NCBI RefSeq assembly: GCF_005518135.1
Contig: NZ_SULI01000006.1
Coordinates: 62,001 to 126,000, forward strand
From: Shimia litoralis
Lineage (GTDB): Bacteria > Pseudomonadota > Alphaproteobacteria > Rhodobacterales > Rhodobacteraceae
Reading direction: 5' to 3'
DNA: 64,000 bases
The position numbers and the translations under genes are program-made. This document shows positions 38,121-47,707 of the stretch, in pieces; positions within the stretch are counted from its first letter, which is position 1, and every line of letters begins with the position of its first letter. The notes below the pieces were generated by a model. It worked only from the letters and a program-made list of their open reading frames with translations, ran no database searches and was not told the origin of the DNA.

Positions 38121-38873
38121 TTAGCCCAACTCTGCCAACGCAGGGAAGGTTTCCAACAGCCACCAGCTTAGGGTGCTAAAGGCGCCGGTCACCAAGGCCA
38201 CGCCGACAACCACCAACAAGATACCCATAATTTTCTCAATCATAGACATATGGCGTTTCAAACGGTTCATGACCCCCATGGCCCGTGACAAGAACATCGC
38301 CGACAACAAAAATGGAATACCAAGGCCCAACGCGTACACACCAAGCAAGAGTGTGCCACGTGCGATTGACGCCTCGCCCGCTGCCAGCGACAGGATCGCA
38401 CCCAATTGAGGCCCAATGCAGGGCGTCCAACCAAAGGCAAACGCCAAGCCCAGCACATAAGCCCCAAACGCGGATCCGCCCGCATCACCCGTGTCCAGTC
38501 GCGCCTCGCGATCCAGAAACGGGATCCGGAATACATTCAGGAAATGAAGACCAAAAATGATCACCACCACGCCCGAAATTTTCGAGAAAAGATCCTGATT
38601 TTTCAGAAAAAATGCCCCAAACGCAGAGGCTGTGAACCCAAGGAACAAAAAGACCGTCGACAACCCCATCACAAAGAACAAGGCGGCCACTGTCGCCCGA
38701 CGCCGCCCAGCGGCCTGGTCCGACATATCAGACATCGACACCCCGCTCATATATGCAAGATATGGCGGTACAATCGGAAGCACACAGGGGCTGAGGAAAG
38801 AGACAATCCCAGCCACGAGCGCGACGAGCATGGCAGGCAACAAACCTGCGTCGATGATTTCGATTCCAAACAT
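38121..38873 (-). CDS. ccdA: Cytochrome c biogenesis protein CcdA
   Basis: The protein has 250 residues from ATG 38873 (MFGIEIIDAGLLPA), the usual N-terminus; an ATG six codons upstream is possible. It has six membrane helices. The two redox cysteines sit in SFLSPCVLPIVPP (helix 1) and FGWTPCIGPQLGA (helix 4). CcdA carries electrons from cytosolic thioredoxin across the membrane to keep apocytochrome c and other periplasmic thiols reduced. The gene is divergent from tusA, with a 92-base gap between them. No other ccm gene is nearby. Confidence 0.94.
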   Translation of the reverse strand: MFGIEIIDAGLLPAMLVALVAGIVSFLSPCVLPIVPPYLAYMSGVSMSDMSDQAAGRRRATVAALFFVMGLSTVFLFLGFTASAFGAFFLKNQDLFSKISGVVVIIFGLHFLNVFRIPFLDREARLDTGDAGGSAFGAYVLGLAFAFGWTPCIGPQLGAILSLAAGEASIARGTLLLGVYALGLGIPFLLSAMFLSRAMGVMNRLKRHMSMIEKIMGILLVVVGVALVTGAFSTLSWWLLETFPALAELG

Positions 38874-38965
38874 GAGTCCCACATAATCCATCCATGCAGC
38901 AAGGTCACGCGCTGCAAAGTCACATCTCTGTGGACAGGTCCATAAATCGCGCATATTTGAACAAT

Positions 38966-39190
38966 ATGACTTTGGAAATTGATGCCATCGGCCTGTTGTG
39001 CCCCCTGCCCGTGTTGCGCTTGCGTAAACGACTGCAACCGCTTGCGTCAGGCGAGCGCATTCGCCTGTTGGCAGATGACCCGGCCGCCGTGATTGATGTG
39101 CCGCATTTTTGCAATGAATCCGGTCATATCCTGATCGATACGCAGGACAACAACGGAGTTCTGGTTTTCGAGGTTGAAAAGTCCGGCTGA
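38966..39190 (+). CDS. TusA-family sulfur carrier protein
   Basis: The protein has 74 residues from ATG 38966. The TusA signature IGLLCPLPVLRLRKRL is present, with the active Cys in CPxP (about residue 12). TusA-like proteins pass persulfide sulfur to acceptors such as tRNA-thiolation or molybdenum cofactor pathways. The second conserved part DDPAAVIDVPHFCNESGH contains another Cys. The gene is divergent from ccdA and ends before a bidirectional terminator. Which pathway it serves is not shown by the neighbours. Confidence 0.92.
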   Translation: MTLEIDAIGLLCPLPVLRLRKRLQPLASGERIRLLADDPAAVIDVPHFCNESGHILIDTQDNNGVLVFEVEKSG

Positions 39191-39251
39191 TATTCGAAGC
39201 AATTAAGTCGTGCGCTCCAGACAGCAAACCAGACGCCACCCCAACATGTGA

Positions 39252-39290
39252 AAAACGCCACAGATTTCTCTGCGGCGTTTTCTATTTTTC
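39252..39290. terminator. Bidirectional terminator between tusA and rne
   Basis: AAAACGCC and GGCGTTTT (39252-39259 with 39274-39281), an inner CAGA/TCTG pair and a TTTC loop form a long stem with one A-C mismatch. T and A runs flank it, so it can stop both converging transcripts. Confidence 0.88.
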
Positions 39291-39309
39291 ACATATCGCG
39301 GATACGGCG

Positions 39310-42300
39310 TTATCCGCCCATCGACCACCAGCCCTTGCGTTTGGGCTTGGCTGGGGCGGCAGGGGCTGTGGATGCAACGGGCGCAGGGGCTGGATCAGGT
39401 TGCACAACCTCGGCCTCGACTGGTGCTGCGACAACGTCCTCGACCGGAGCCGGCTCGTCTACAACAACCGGTTTCGCATCGGTTTTTTCAACCGGAGCAT
39501 CACTCACTTCTGGTGCGGTTTCAACGGCTTGCGGCGCGGCGCTCACAGTTTCAGCACCATTGACCACAGGTGTTGCATCCTCCGACACATCGCGCACTTC
39601 AGTGGCAGCTTGCGGTGCCTCGGTCTCTACCGGTTTCGCATCTGACGTCGGCTCTGACGCATCAGAAGTAGCAGAAACATCCGCATCTTGCGTGTCTTCC
39701 GATTTCTTCGCCCGCGACCGATTGCGATTGCGAGAGCGTGAACGACGCGGCTTTTTCTCGGCCTCACCCTCAGAAGCTTGCTCTGGGGCCGCCTCATCGG
39801 TTGCGGCATTTTCCGACGCGTCGGCTGTGCCCGACTCGGCGGATGCGCCATCTTCAGTGGCAACAACATCCGAATTCTCGCCGCCTGATTTCCGACGACG
39901 ACGACGACGACGGCGTTTTTTCGGCTTATCGTCCTGTTCTTCTTCAGATACAGCGGCCACTGGTGCGGTCTGATCCTGTGCCACATCTTCATCGATCTCA
40001 TCCATTAGGGATGTATCAACAGACACGACCGGCGCGGCAACCTCTGCAACAATGCGTGTCGCGGTTTTAAGTTTTTCAATCGAAAAATCAGGCGAAACCA
40101 ACATCGGATCACCTTCAACCCGTACCGAAAGACCATACCGGCCTTCGATCTGGGCAATGTGCTCGCGCTTTTGGTTCATCAAATAGTTGGCAATCGCAAC
40201 CGGCGCTTTGACCAGAACTTCGCGCGACCGACGGCGGGTGCCTTCTTCTTCGATCTGACGCAAAATCGATAGCGCCAGATTGTCGTCCGACCGGATCAAA
40301 CCTGTGCCATGGCAATGTGGGCATGGCTGGGTTGTGGCCTCGATCATACCGGGGCGCAACCGCTGGCGGCTCATTTCCATAAGACCAAAGCCCGAAATCC
40401 GGCCCACTTGAATGCGAGCACGATCTGTCTTGAGCTTGTCTTTCATCCGTTTTTCAACGGCGGTGTTGTTCTTGCGTTCATCCATGTCGATGAAATCGAT
40501 CACGATCAAACCAGCCAAGTCACGCAGACGCAATTGGCGCGCAACCTCTTCTGCCGCTTCAAGGTTGGTCTTGAGCGCGGTTTCTTCGATCGAGTTCTCT
40601 TTGGTCGCACGACCAGAGTTCACATCGATGGCCACAAGCGCTTCGGTCACACCAATCACGATATAGCCGCCCGACTTGAGCTGAACAGTCGGGTTGAACA
40701 TCGAAGACAAATAGCTTTCGACCTGATAGCGCGCGAACAGAGGCAAAGACTCTTCGTATTTCTTCACGTTCTTTGCGTGTGACGGCATAATCATCTTCAT
40801 AAAGTCTTTGGCAATGCGGTATCCCCGCTCGCCTTCCACAAAGACTTCGTCGATTTCGCGGTTGTACAAATCGCGGATCGAGCGTTTGATCAGATCGCCT
40901 TCTTCATAGATCTTAGAAGGGGCAATTGACTTTAGTGTCAACTCGCGGATTTGCTCCCAAAGGCGCTGCAGATATTCATAGTCGCGCTTGATTTCAGCTT
41001 TGGTCCGTTTTGCTCCGGCGGTGCGCACGATCAGACCTGCGCCTTGTGGCACATCAATCTCGGCAGCAATTTCCTTGAGCTTTTTGCGGTCAACTGCGTT
41101 GGTGATTTTGCGAGAAATCCCACCACCGCGCGCGGTGTTCGGCATCAACACGCAATACCGTCCCGCCAACGACAGATAGGTCGTAAGGGCGGCGCCTTTG
41201 TTGCCACGTTCTTCTTTGACAACCTGAACCAAAAGAATTTGGCGGACCTTAATCACTTCTTGAATTTTGTAGCGACGTGGGCGCGGCTTGCGTGGCGGGC
41301 GAATGTCTTCGCTGTCATCTTCATCCGCTACGGACTCAATGCTGGCGTCCTTGGCGGTTGCGTCCGAGCCTTTGGCGGGCGCGTCGTCGTCATCCGCATC
41401 TGCAGCATCGGCTTGAACGCCCGCATCCTCGTCGGAATCAACAGTGTCTTCTTTAGCGTCGCTCGCAGGCGTGGCCGTCTCGACAGGTTCTGCGGCAACG
41501 ATCTCGGGTGCCACAACAGGTTCAGCGGTGACTGCATCTTCCTGCACGGCAGCATCAGACGCTTTGGTCTCGGTGTCTTCACCTGTTTTGGGGTCGCGTG
41601 ACACAACGGCGTCTTCACCGTCGGTGTCGGCAGCCATGTATTTGTCGCCGCCGTCTTTTGGTGTCTCGTCAGACGTGTCTTGCGATGTTGCAGCATCAGC
41701 GTCACCTGCATCAACCGCCACAACGGCCTCATCGACTTCCGCCTGCGCTTCAACAGCGTCTACGGGCGCGTCTGCCTCTGCGACATCTGCCGCAACGGGC
41801 TCTTCGTCTGCGACGACGTCAACCGCTTTGACCTCTTCTGCAACATCCTTGTCGATATCGGACGCTTCAGATTTCGGGCTTTCTTCGGGCTCTTGAACTG
41901 GTGTCTCATGCACCAATTCCATCGGCGACAAGCCTTCGGTGGTGTCATCCCCAAGATCAATTGTTTCCATACCATCGATCTGGGTCACATCTGTTGCTGT
42001 GTCAGTAGATGGAGCTTGATCAGCGGCGGCCTCTTCAACAACAGGCGCCTCTTTGGCTTTGCCACGCGAGCGAGAGCGTGCACGACGTGGCTTGGATTTG
42101 GGTTTTTCCTCGTCTTCGTCACGCGCTTTCAGGCTTTCGGCATAAGCGCGCTCTTCCTCAAGCAGCGCCTCACGGTCAGCCACTGGAATCTGGTAATAAT
42201 CCGGATGAATCTCGGAAAATGCGAGAAACCCATGACGATTTCCACCATAGTCGACAAACGCCGCCTGAAGTGAGGGTTCAACCCGTGTGACCTTAGCAAG

Positions 42301-42429
42301 GTATATATTGCCAGCAAGCTGGCGTTTGTTTTCGGATTCAAAGTCGAATTCCTCAACTTTGTTTCCGTCGACCACTACGACGCGGGTTTCTTCCGCGTGG
42401 GTGGCATCGATAAGCATTTTCTTAGGCAT
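39310..42429 (-). CDS. rne: Ribonuclease E/G family protein (RNase E)
   Basis: The protein has 1039 residues from ATG 42429 (MPKKMLIDATHAEETRV). RNase E is the main endonuclease for mRNA decay and rRNA processing. The S1 domain begins with NIYLAKVTRVEPSLQAAFVDYG, is interrupted by a long acidic, Asp/Glu/Ala/Val-rich insert (about residues 100-385), and resumes at QILLVQVVKEERGNKGAALT. The catalytic core has ALVAIDVNSGRAT and IVIDFIDMDERKN with the metal-binding Asp residues, and the Zn-link is CPHCHGTG. The C-terminal half is low-complexity with an arginine-rich stretch (KKRRRRRRRRK, about 850), expected to bind RNA and degradosome partners. Inserts in this position are common in alphaproteobacteria. 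Confidence 0.95.
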   Translation of the reverse strand: MPKKMLIDATHAEETRVVVVDGNKVEEFDFESENKRQLAGNIYLAKVTRVEPSLQAAFVDYGGNRHGFLAFSEIHPDYYQIPVADREALLEEERAYAESLKARDEDEEKPKSKPRRARSRSRGKAKEAPVVEEAAADQAPSTDTATDVTQIDGMETIDLGDDTTEGLSPMELVHETPVQEPEESPKSEASDIDKDVAEEVKAVDVVADEEPVAADVAEADAPVDAVEAQAEVDEAVVAVDAGDADAATSQDTSDETPKDGGDKYMAADTDGEDAVVSRDPKTGEDTETKASDAAVQEDAVTAEPVVAPEIVAAEPVETATPASDAKEDTVDSDEDAGVQADAADADDDDAPAKGSDATAKDASIESVADEDDSEDIRPPRKPRPRRYKIQEVIKVRQILLVQVVKEERGNKGAALTTYLSLAGRYCVLMPNTARGGGISRKITNAVDRKKLKEIAAEIDVPQGAGLIVRTAGAKRTKAEIKRDYEYLQRLWEQIRELTLKSIAPSKIYEEGDLIKRSIRDLYNREIDEVFVEGERGYRIAKDFMKMIMPSHAKNVKKYEESLPLFARYQVESYLSSMFNPTVQLKSGGYIVIGVTEALVAIDVNSGRATKENSIEETALKTNLEAAEEVARQLRLRDLAGLIVIDFIDMDERKNNTAVEKRMKDKLKTDRARIQVGRISGFGLMEMSRQRLRPGMIEATTQPCPHCHGTGLIRSDDNLALSILRQIEEEGTRRRSREVLVKAPVAIANYLMNQKREHIAQIEGRYGLSVRVEGDPMLVSPDFSIEKLKTATRIVAEVAAPVVSVDTSLMDEIDEDVAQDQTAPVAAVSEEEQDDKPKKRRRRRRRRKSGGENSDVVATEDGASAESGTADASENAATDEAAPEQASEGEAEKKPRRSRSRNRNRSRAKKSEDTQDADVSATSDASEPTSDAKPVETEAPQAATEVRDVSEDATPVVNGAETVSAAPQAVETAPEVSDAPVEKTDAKPVVVDEPAPVEDVVAAPVEAEVVQPDPAPAPVASTAPAAPAKPKRKGWWSMGG

Positions 42430-42880
42430 GTTGTCCGTTTGCACCCGCGCAATCGCCTCCGTCCTGGCGGACCGTGGCGAAGGGGTTGCGGGGGGTGTCT
42501 TGTCAAGGCGAAGCTAGGCGCGCGACCAAGGGGGCCGCATGCGGCCTCTGCTCGGTGTCTCAATACGTACGCGCGCGTCATCGCGGTTTTTCTCCGACGC
42601 TGTGGGCGTTTTCACATCCCTGCGCCTGTTACAGGCCCGTCGCAGTAGCGGTCCGGGCGTCTCTCTGACCCATTTTCGGGGTCCAATCGGTCTGAAAGGA
42701 AGGTCGGGCTTTGGGCCATCGTACCTCGCCCTTCAGCGAAACTCATTATGATGGTCCAATACGGACCACCGCAGAACTACATAAGACCAGCGTCAGGCAA
42801 ATTACAATGACAAAAGCAATCGTGACGACAAACCCTTTGCGTAAAATACACTTTTAGGTGCTTAACAGGTCAAATAGGCC
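42430..42880. other. Long region upstream of rne, probable promoter and 5' leader
   Basis: These 451 bases separate rne from the outer-membrane-type gene, both on the minus strand. No coding sequence is convincing. The half next to rne is G+C-rich with several short inverted repeats, for example GGCCGCATGCGGCC near 42531-42544, and the half near 42760-42880 is A+T-rich and may hold the promoter. A long structured leader fits the known autoregulation of rne mRNA by RNase E in other bacteria, but that is inference here. Confidence 0.45.
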
Positions 42881-43561
42881 TTAGAACTCTCTCTTATAGC
42901 TCACGCCAAATTGATCGCGCTGCCCATACGAGTTGTCGATATAAGAGCCAAAAATCCCCAAGCTGTCTCGATCTGTTAATGCATAGGTCAATCCGGCACC
43001 AATACTATATCCGGAATAGTTATTTGATCCGCGCGAGCCCACAAAACCCGTCTTGAATATCCAGTTATCGCTAAGAGACTTCAGGACCAGCGCGCCAATA
43101 TACCCACCTTTGCTGGATGTAGAGGCCAACAGGCTGTCGTCCAAGTTCAGGTCGATATCCGCAAGCTGGCCATCGGTATAATTCACCCCGAACGCAGGAA
43201 AAATCTGCCAACCTGCGGGCTGAATGCCAAACGCGCCGAGCGGGACGAAGCTTCCGATCGAATATTGAGTCTGGCGAATGCCACTGGACAGTTCCTTGCG
43301 AGAGGCCGCGACATTTACGATCCCGAAGCCAAACAAATATGATCCGCCAAGCGACCATTCTTTGTTTTCAGTGATCGAGGCGTTGACCTTGGTCACAGGC
43401 CCAAAGGCCACCGATCCAGACAGAGTCGCAAAATCGGAATACCTCACTCCGAGCTTTGTAATCACTTTCGTTGGATCTTCAGACAGCTTTTGGGGGGACT
43501 CTGCTGACACCGATGCCGGTGCACATAGCAATAGCACCACCGCACTATACGCAAATTTCAT
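42881..43561 (-). CDS. Putative outer-membrane beta-barrel protein
   Basis: The protein has 226 residues and I do not recognise a family. A signal peptide (about 1-20, ending VSA) is followed by alternating amphipathic strands such as SLGGSYLFGFGIVNVAAS, GYIGALVLKSLSDNWIFKTG and SYSIGAGLTYALTD-like segments, and the last residue is Phe (VSYKREF), the usual signal for barrel assembly. About eight to ten strands could form a small barrel. It lies 15 bases downstream of the DctD-like gene on the same strand and may be co-transcribed with the two-component pair. Confidence 0.6.
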   Translation of the reverse strand: MKFAYSAVVLLLCAPASVSAESPQKLSEDPTKVITKLGVRYSDFATLSGSVAFGPVTKVNASITENKEWSLGGSYLFGFGIVNVAASRKELSSGIRQTQYSIGSFVPLGAFGIQPAGWQIFPAFGVNYTDGQLADIDLNLDDSLLASTSSKGGYIGALVLKSLSDNWIFKTGFVGSRGSNNYSGYSIGAGLTYALTDRDSLGIFGSYIDNSYGQRDQFGVSYKREF

Positions 43562-43576
43562 AGAGTCCCCTTGCCG

Positions 43577-44914
43577 TTAGGTAAGATAGTCTGAACGTTG
43601 CAGACTATATTTCGCCATCTTTTCATTCAACGTGCGACGCGGCAAGCACAGTTCCTCCATCACGCTGGCAATTGATCCCCGATGACGGCGCATGGTATTG
43701 TCGATCAACATCCGCTCAAAGGCTTCGACGTATTCTTTCAACGGCTTACCTTCTGTGGTCATCACAGGTTGCATTTCGTCGTGGTCATTCATCAATAATG
43801 AGGCAATGGTCCCTTCCCCACGGCGCGATTGCAACACGGCCCGTTCCACAAGATTGATCAACTGACGCACATTGCCGGGCCAAGGGGCCTGCAGCAATTG
43901 CGCCGCCTCTTGGGCGCTGACTTTGGGGGCATCACAGCCGTATTCATCGGCGAACTGATCACTGAGACGCGTGAACAACGTCAGGATATCTTCGCCACGT
44001 TGACGCAACGGTGGCACCGTCAGTTTGAGCGCCGCCAGGCGGTAGAACAAATCCGAACGCAAGGCATCTTCGCAGGTCCGATCCTGTTCCTGCATGTTGG
44101 AGATCGCAATAATCCGCGTCTCGGCCGGCGTGCCCTGCTCGTTGATCACATTCAACAGGCGCGCCTGAAGCGTATCGCTCAGCGCTTCGATATCTTCGAG
44201 CACCAAAGTCCCGCCGCGCGCTTCTTCGATGGCAGGCAACTGGCTGTCTTCCGGCTGCATCGGCCCAAACAACCGCTTGGCCAAAGCGTCCTCTTCAAAG
44301 GCGGCACAGCTGACCAGAACAAACTTCTTGCCTGCACGGCTGCCGACAGCATGCAACGCATGGGCCACCAATGTTTTGCCGGTTCCGGTTTCACCATCGA
44401 TCAGAACATGGCCATCCGCCTGCCCCAAATCCAAAATGTCTTCCTTAAGGCGCTCCATCACCGGACTTGAGCCAATCAATTTCTTGATCAACTGTCCACC
44501 GTCGCTCAGTTCACGCCGCAAGGCGCGGCTGTCCAATGTCAAACGCCGCGCTGACGTTGCCTTTTTGGCAAGCTGGCTCATGCGGTCAGGATTGAACGGT
44601 TTTTCAAGAAAGTCGAACGCACCAACGCGCATGGCCTCAACCGCCATCGGCACATCGCCATGGCCGGTGATCATAATAACAGGCAGGGCACTGTCCGCCC
44701 CCATCAGTTTCTTAAGGAACTGCATGCCATCCATGCCGGGCATTTTGATGTCGGAAATGACAATTCCCGGATATTCTGCGCCCAACGCCTTAAGCGCGTC
44801 TTCGGCGCTGGCAAAGGTTTCCGTGTCATAGCCGGACAACGCGAGCCATTGGCTGATTGATTGACGCATATCCTGTTCGTCATCAACAATCGCGATTTTC
44901 ATACCTTGGGCCAT
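43577..44914 (-). CDS. DctD-like response regulator with an AAA+ domain lacking GAFTGA
   Basis: The protein has 445 residues: a receiver with Asp55 in IVISDIKMPGMDG, an AAA+ domain (about 145-370) with Walker A GETGTGK, arginine-containing DALRSDLFYRLAALKLTVPP, and a C-terminal Fis-type helix-turn-helix (about 405-440, GSIASVMEELCLPRRTLNEK). Between LFGP and ARGGTLVLEDIEAL the loop that normally carries GAFTGA, the contact to sigma-54, is replaced by MQPEDSQLPAIEE. It therefore may not work with sigma-54 in the usual way. The partner sensor is directly upstream. Dicarboxylate control is inferred only from family resemblance. Confidence 0.85.
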   Translation of the reverse strand: MAQGMKIAIVDDEQDMRQSISQWLALSGYDTETFASAEDALKALGAEYPGIVISDIKMPGMDGMQFLKKLMGADSALPVIMITGHGDVPMAVEAMRVGAFDFLEKPFNPDRMSQLAKKATSARRLTLDSRALRRELSDGGQLIKKLIGSSPVMERLKEDILDLGQADGHVLIDGETGTGKTLVAHALHAVGSRAGKKFVLVSCAAFEEDALAKRLFGPMQPEDSQLPAIEEARGGTLVLEDIEALSDTLQARLLNVINEQGTPAETRIIAISNMQEQDRTCEDALRSDLFYRLAALKLTVPPLRQRGEDILTLFTRLSDQFADEYGCDAPKVSAQEAAQLLQAPWPGNVRQLINLVERAVLQSRRGEGTIASLLMNDHDEMQPVMTTEGKPLKEYVEAFERMLIDNTMRRHRGSIASVMEELCLPRRTLNEKMAKYSLQRSDYLT

Positions 44915-44917
44915 TCG

Positions 44918-46681
44918 TTACTCCGCCGCTTCTATATCTTCACTTAAAATAGGAAGCTGAACTTCAAATACAGCCCCCCGTCCCTGTCCGTTTCGTGCCG
45001 TGAGACGCCCACCAAGATCGCTTACGATCCCCGATGAGATGGCAAGGCCCAGCCCAACCCCATCCCCGGGTTGTTTCGTGGTGAAAAACGGCTCGAACAA
45101 ATTGTCCAAATCTTCGATACCCGGACCATTGTCACGCACCGTCAACGTCGCGGTTTCACCTGCAGCGAGCAACACCTCGATTTCGGGATCGACTTCGGCC
45201 TCGGTGGCATCAAGCGCGTTGCGCAGCAGATTGATAATCACCTGTTCAATCCGAACACGATCCGCCATCACCCGCACAGGAACATCCGGCACAATCCGGC
45301 TGATCCGTACGTGACGCTGGCGCAGTTGGGGTTCCATCATGGACAACGCCGAATTCAAGGCCGCACTCAGATCAACCGCAGCGAAATCATCGCCGCCTTT
45401 TCGGGCATACGATTTCAATTGTTTGGTGATGGACCCCATCCGCTCGATCAAATCATCAATGCGCTGAAAACTTGACAATGCCTCTTCGGGGCGATTGCGG
45501 CGCACCAAGAGACGCGCGCCCGCAAGATACGTCCGCATAGCGGCAAGGGGTTGATTCAATTCGTGACTAACGGCAGCTGACATTTCGCCCAATGCCGCAA
45601 GCTTAGAGCTTTGGGCCAGAGATTGTTCTGCGACCGCAAGACTTTCCTGCATGCGCTCGCGTTCGGCAATCTCGCGTTGCAACCGCAAATTCAACGCCCG
45701 CAGTCCCGCGGATTCCCGCTGAAACAGGGCCATCTGCAGGGTATTTTTCCGATTGAGAAAGTAAAACGCCAAAGCCAAAAGGATCGCAAAACCCATAATT
45801 TCAAGCGCGAGTACGGCGTTCACCCGCTCTCGTACGCTGTTGTACGTTGTAAATGACGTCATGCGCCAACCGCGAAACGGAATACGCACATCTTCGCGCA
45901 TCACGCCCTCGCCTTGAAAATAGGCATCTGCGGGCACGGCGGTCCAATCTGAGGTGGCTTGAATGGCGCGCTCGATCGCCCCTTCGGCAGGTTGTCGCGC
46001 AAGGGCCGCCCCCTCGGTCAATCCACGCCAGCGCGGTTCTGACGTCAAGATAACGACGCCTTCGCTATCCGTCACGAAAACAGCGTCTGAAATTCCGGCC
46101 CACGCGCGTTCAAACTTTTGAAGATCCACTTCAACCGCGATCACGCCGATCACCTGACCTTGGCTGTCTAGGCGCCGTGCATAGGTGAAATGATACGCGC
46201 CGCTTTCCTGCTTCTCTACGGAAAACACCGTAGCATTAGAGTTCAGAGCGTTGATGAAATAGGGTTTTTCGAAATGGTTGGCCCCAATTCGTGTACGCTC
46301 TGTCGCCGCAACAGTGCGCCCCTCGGCATCAAGCATCATCAGTGAGGCTGCGCCAATTTCATCCACAAATGAAATCAAACGAGAGGTGGATTGCGAAAAA
46401 TCGCTCGAGACCAAAGCCGCGATAAGCGCTGGATCTTTAGACAACAGTTGAGGAACAATCGCATTGCGCCGCAATTCGGATTGCAGGTTACCAGAATAGA
46501 GCGCCATGCGCAGCTCGGCCCGATTGCGGGTGTTCTGTGTAAAGCGGTCTGTCAGATAACTGTGCGTGACCCAGATCGTGGCACACGCGATGACACTCAG
46601 CCCCACAAGCGCAAGACGCACGCGCCAATTGGTTGGCGCGGCTTTGGTGGTGTCTTGATCCCGAAAAGGTAACTCTGTCAT
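44918..46681 (-). CDS. DctB-like sensor histidine kinase
   Basis: The protein has 587 residues from ATG 46681 (a TTG at 46717 would add 12 residues). One membrane helix (about 21-41), a periplasmic double-PDC sensor domain (about 42-290) with PYFINALNSNATVFSVEKQESGAYH in sense, and a second helix (about 292-314) precede a coiled segment and the kinase core. The H box is MSAAVSHELNQPLAAMRTY, followed by the N box LLRNALDATEA and G boxes DNGPGIED and GVGLGLAISSGIV. This layout is that of DctB, the sensor for C4-dicarboxylates. The response regulator begins three bases after its stop. No dctP/Q/M transporter genes are in the window. Confidence 0.88.
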   Translation of the reverse strand: MTELPFRDQDTTKAAPTNWRVRLALVGLSVIACATIWVTHSYLTDRFTQNTRNRAELRMALYSGNLQSELRRNAIVPQLLSKDPALIAALVSSDFSQSTSRLISFVDEIGAASLMMLDAEGRTVAATERTRIGANHFEKPYFINALNSNATVFSVEKQESGAYHFTYARRLDSQGQVIGVIAVEVDLQKFERAWAGISDAVFVTDSEGVVILTSEPRWRGLTEGAALARQPAEGAIERAIQATSDWTAVPADAYFQGEGVMREDVRIPFRGWRMTSFTTYNSVRERVNAVLALEIMGFAILLALAFYFLNRKNTLQMALFQRESAGLRALNLRLQREIAERERMQESLAVAEQSLAQSSKLAALGEMSAAVSHELNQPLAAMRTYLAGARLLVRRNRPEEALSSFQRIDDLIERMGSITKQLKSYARKGGDDFAAVDLSAALNSALSMMEPQLRQRHVRISRIVPDVPVRVMADRVRIEQVIINLLRNALDATEAEVDPEIEVLLAAGETATLTVRDNGPGIEDLDNLFEPFFTTKQPGDGVGLGLAISSGIVSDLGGRLTARNGQGRGAVFEVQLPILSEDIEAAE

Positions 46682-46718
46682 AAATGTCAGAGTACGCCGC
46701 GCGCGCGGCGTGCTCAAG

Positions 46719-47387
46719 TCATGCAGTCGCCAACTGGTCCATCAGCGAGCGGAACATTGCCACCCCGTCGGTCCCGCCGTGGCCTTCGTCGGCGGCGCGC
46801 TCTGGATGCGGCATCATTCCCAACACGCGACGGTTCTTGGACACAACGCCAGCGATGTCAGCAACAGATCCGTTCGGATTGTCGGCATATTTGAAAGCGA
46901 TACGCCCTTCGTCCTGAAGCTGCGCCAGTTTGGCATCATCCACAAAATAATTGCCATCATGGTGCGCGATCGGAATGTGGATCGATTGCCCAACCGAATA
47001 TCCTGACGTGAACGCGGTATCAGCAGTTTCGACAGTTAATTCAACCGTGCGGCAGATATACTTGAGACCTGCATTGCGGCGCAATGCACCGGGCAAAAGA
47101 CCTGTTTCCGTCAAGATTTGAAATCCGTTGCAAATCCCCAGAACATAGCCGCCGCGCTCGGCATGGCTGACGACGGATTGGCAAATTGGAGAATTCGCAG
47201 CAATCGCGCCACAGCGCAGGTAATCGCCAAACGAAAAGCCGCCCGGCACGCCAACAATATCGACGTCCTGTGGCAAGGCCGTGTCTTTGTGCCAAACCAT
47301 CGTGACATCCGCACCCGCACGTTCGAATGCAACGGCCATATCCCGATCACAGTTCGAACCGGGGAAAACAATGACGGCCGCCTTCAT
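46719..47387 (-). CDS. purQ: Phosphoribosylformylglycinamidine synthase, glutaminase subunit
   Basis: The protein has 222 residues, a class I glutamine amidotransferase. It supplies ammonia to PurL for the fourth step of purine synthesis. The nucleophile is Cys86 in [11 protein letters not shown], the oxyanion loop is [15 protein letters not shown], and the His-Glu pair is in [10 protein letters not shown] near the C-terminus. Its start overlaps the purS stop by four bases. PurL is not in the window. Confidence 0.97.
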   Translation of the reverse strand: MKAAVIVFPGSNCDRDMAVAFERAGADVTMVWHKDTALPQDVDIVGVPGGFSFGDYLRCGAIAANSPICQSVVSHAERGGYVLGICNGFQILTETGLLPGALRRNAGLKYICRTVELTVETADTAFTSGYSVGQSIHIPIAHHDGNYFVDDAKLAQLQDEGRIAFKYADNPNGSVADIAGVVSKNRRVLGMMPHPERAADEGHGGTDGVAMFRSLMDQLATA

Positions 47388-47617
47388 CCCATCAGCTCCA
47401 CGCGATAGCTTTCGATCACCGTATTGGCCAAAAGTTTTTCACACATCTCGGTCACGGTGGACTCGGTCGACCCTTCGGCCAGATCCAGCTCGATCACTTT
47501 GCCTTGACGAACACCTTCTACGCCATCAAATCCGAGCGATCCCAATGCGTGGCGCACGGCCTCGCCTTGTGGATCCAGAACCCCGTTTTTCAGCATCACA
47601 TAGACACGCGCTTTCAT
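47384..47617 (-). CDS. purS: Phosphoribosylformylglycinamidine synthase subunit PurS
   Basis: The protein has 77 residues. PurS bridges PurQ and the small form of PurL in the FGAM synthase complex found in alphaproteobacteria and Gram-positives. Signatures are [20 protein letters not shown] and a C-terminal ESYRVELMG. It lies between purC (90 bases upstream) and purQ (ATGA overlap), the usual purC-purS-purQ order. Confidence 0.97.
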   Translation of the reverse strand: MKARVYVMLKNGVLDPQGEAVRHALGSLGFDGVEGVRQGKVIELDLAEGSTESTVTEMCEKLLANTVIESYRVELMG

Positions 47618-47643
47618 CTGCTTATTTCTCCGGTCTTGGCCTT

Positions 47644-47664
47644 AAGAAGCAAGTTCTGCTTCTT
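47644..47664. other. Hairpin in the purC-purS gap
   Basis: AAGAAGCA and TGCTTCTT (47644-47651 with 47657-47664) form an 8-bp stem with a 5-base loop. On the transcribed strand no T run follows, so it is not a normal terminator. It could mark an mRNA-processing or stabilising point between purC and purSQ. Confidence 0.4.
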
Positions 47665-47707
47665 TCTTGCAAAAATACTCTGATCTATGCCGAACACGGC
47701 GATAGGA

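Noticed and set aside
47644-47664. Hairpin between purC and purS as a terminator
   Set aside because: On the transcribed strand no T run follows, and the downstream genes belong to the same pathway; kept only as a hairpin of unknown role.
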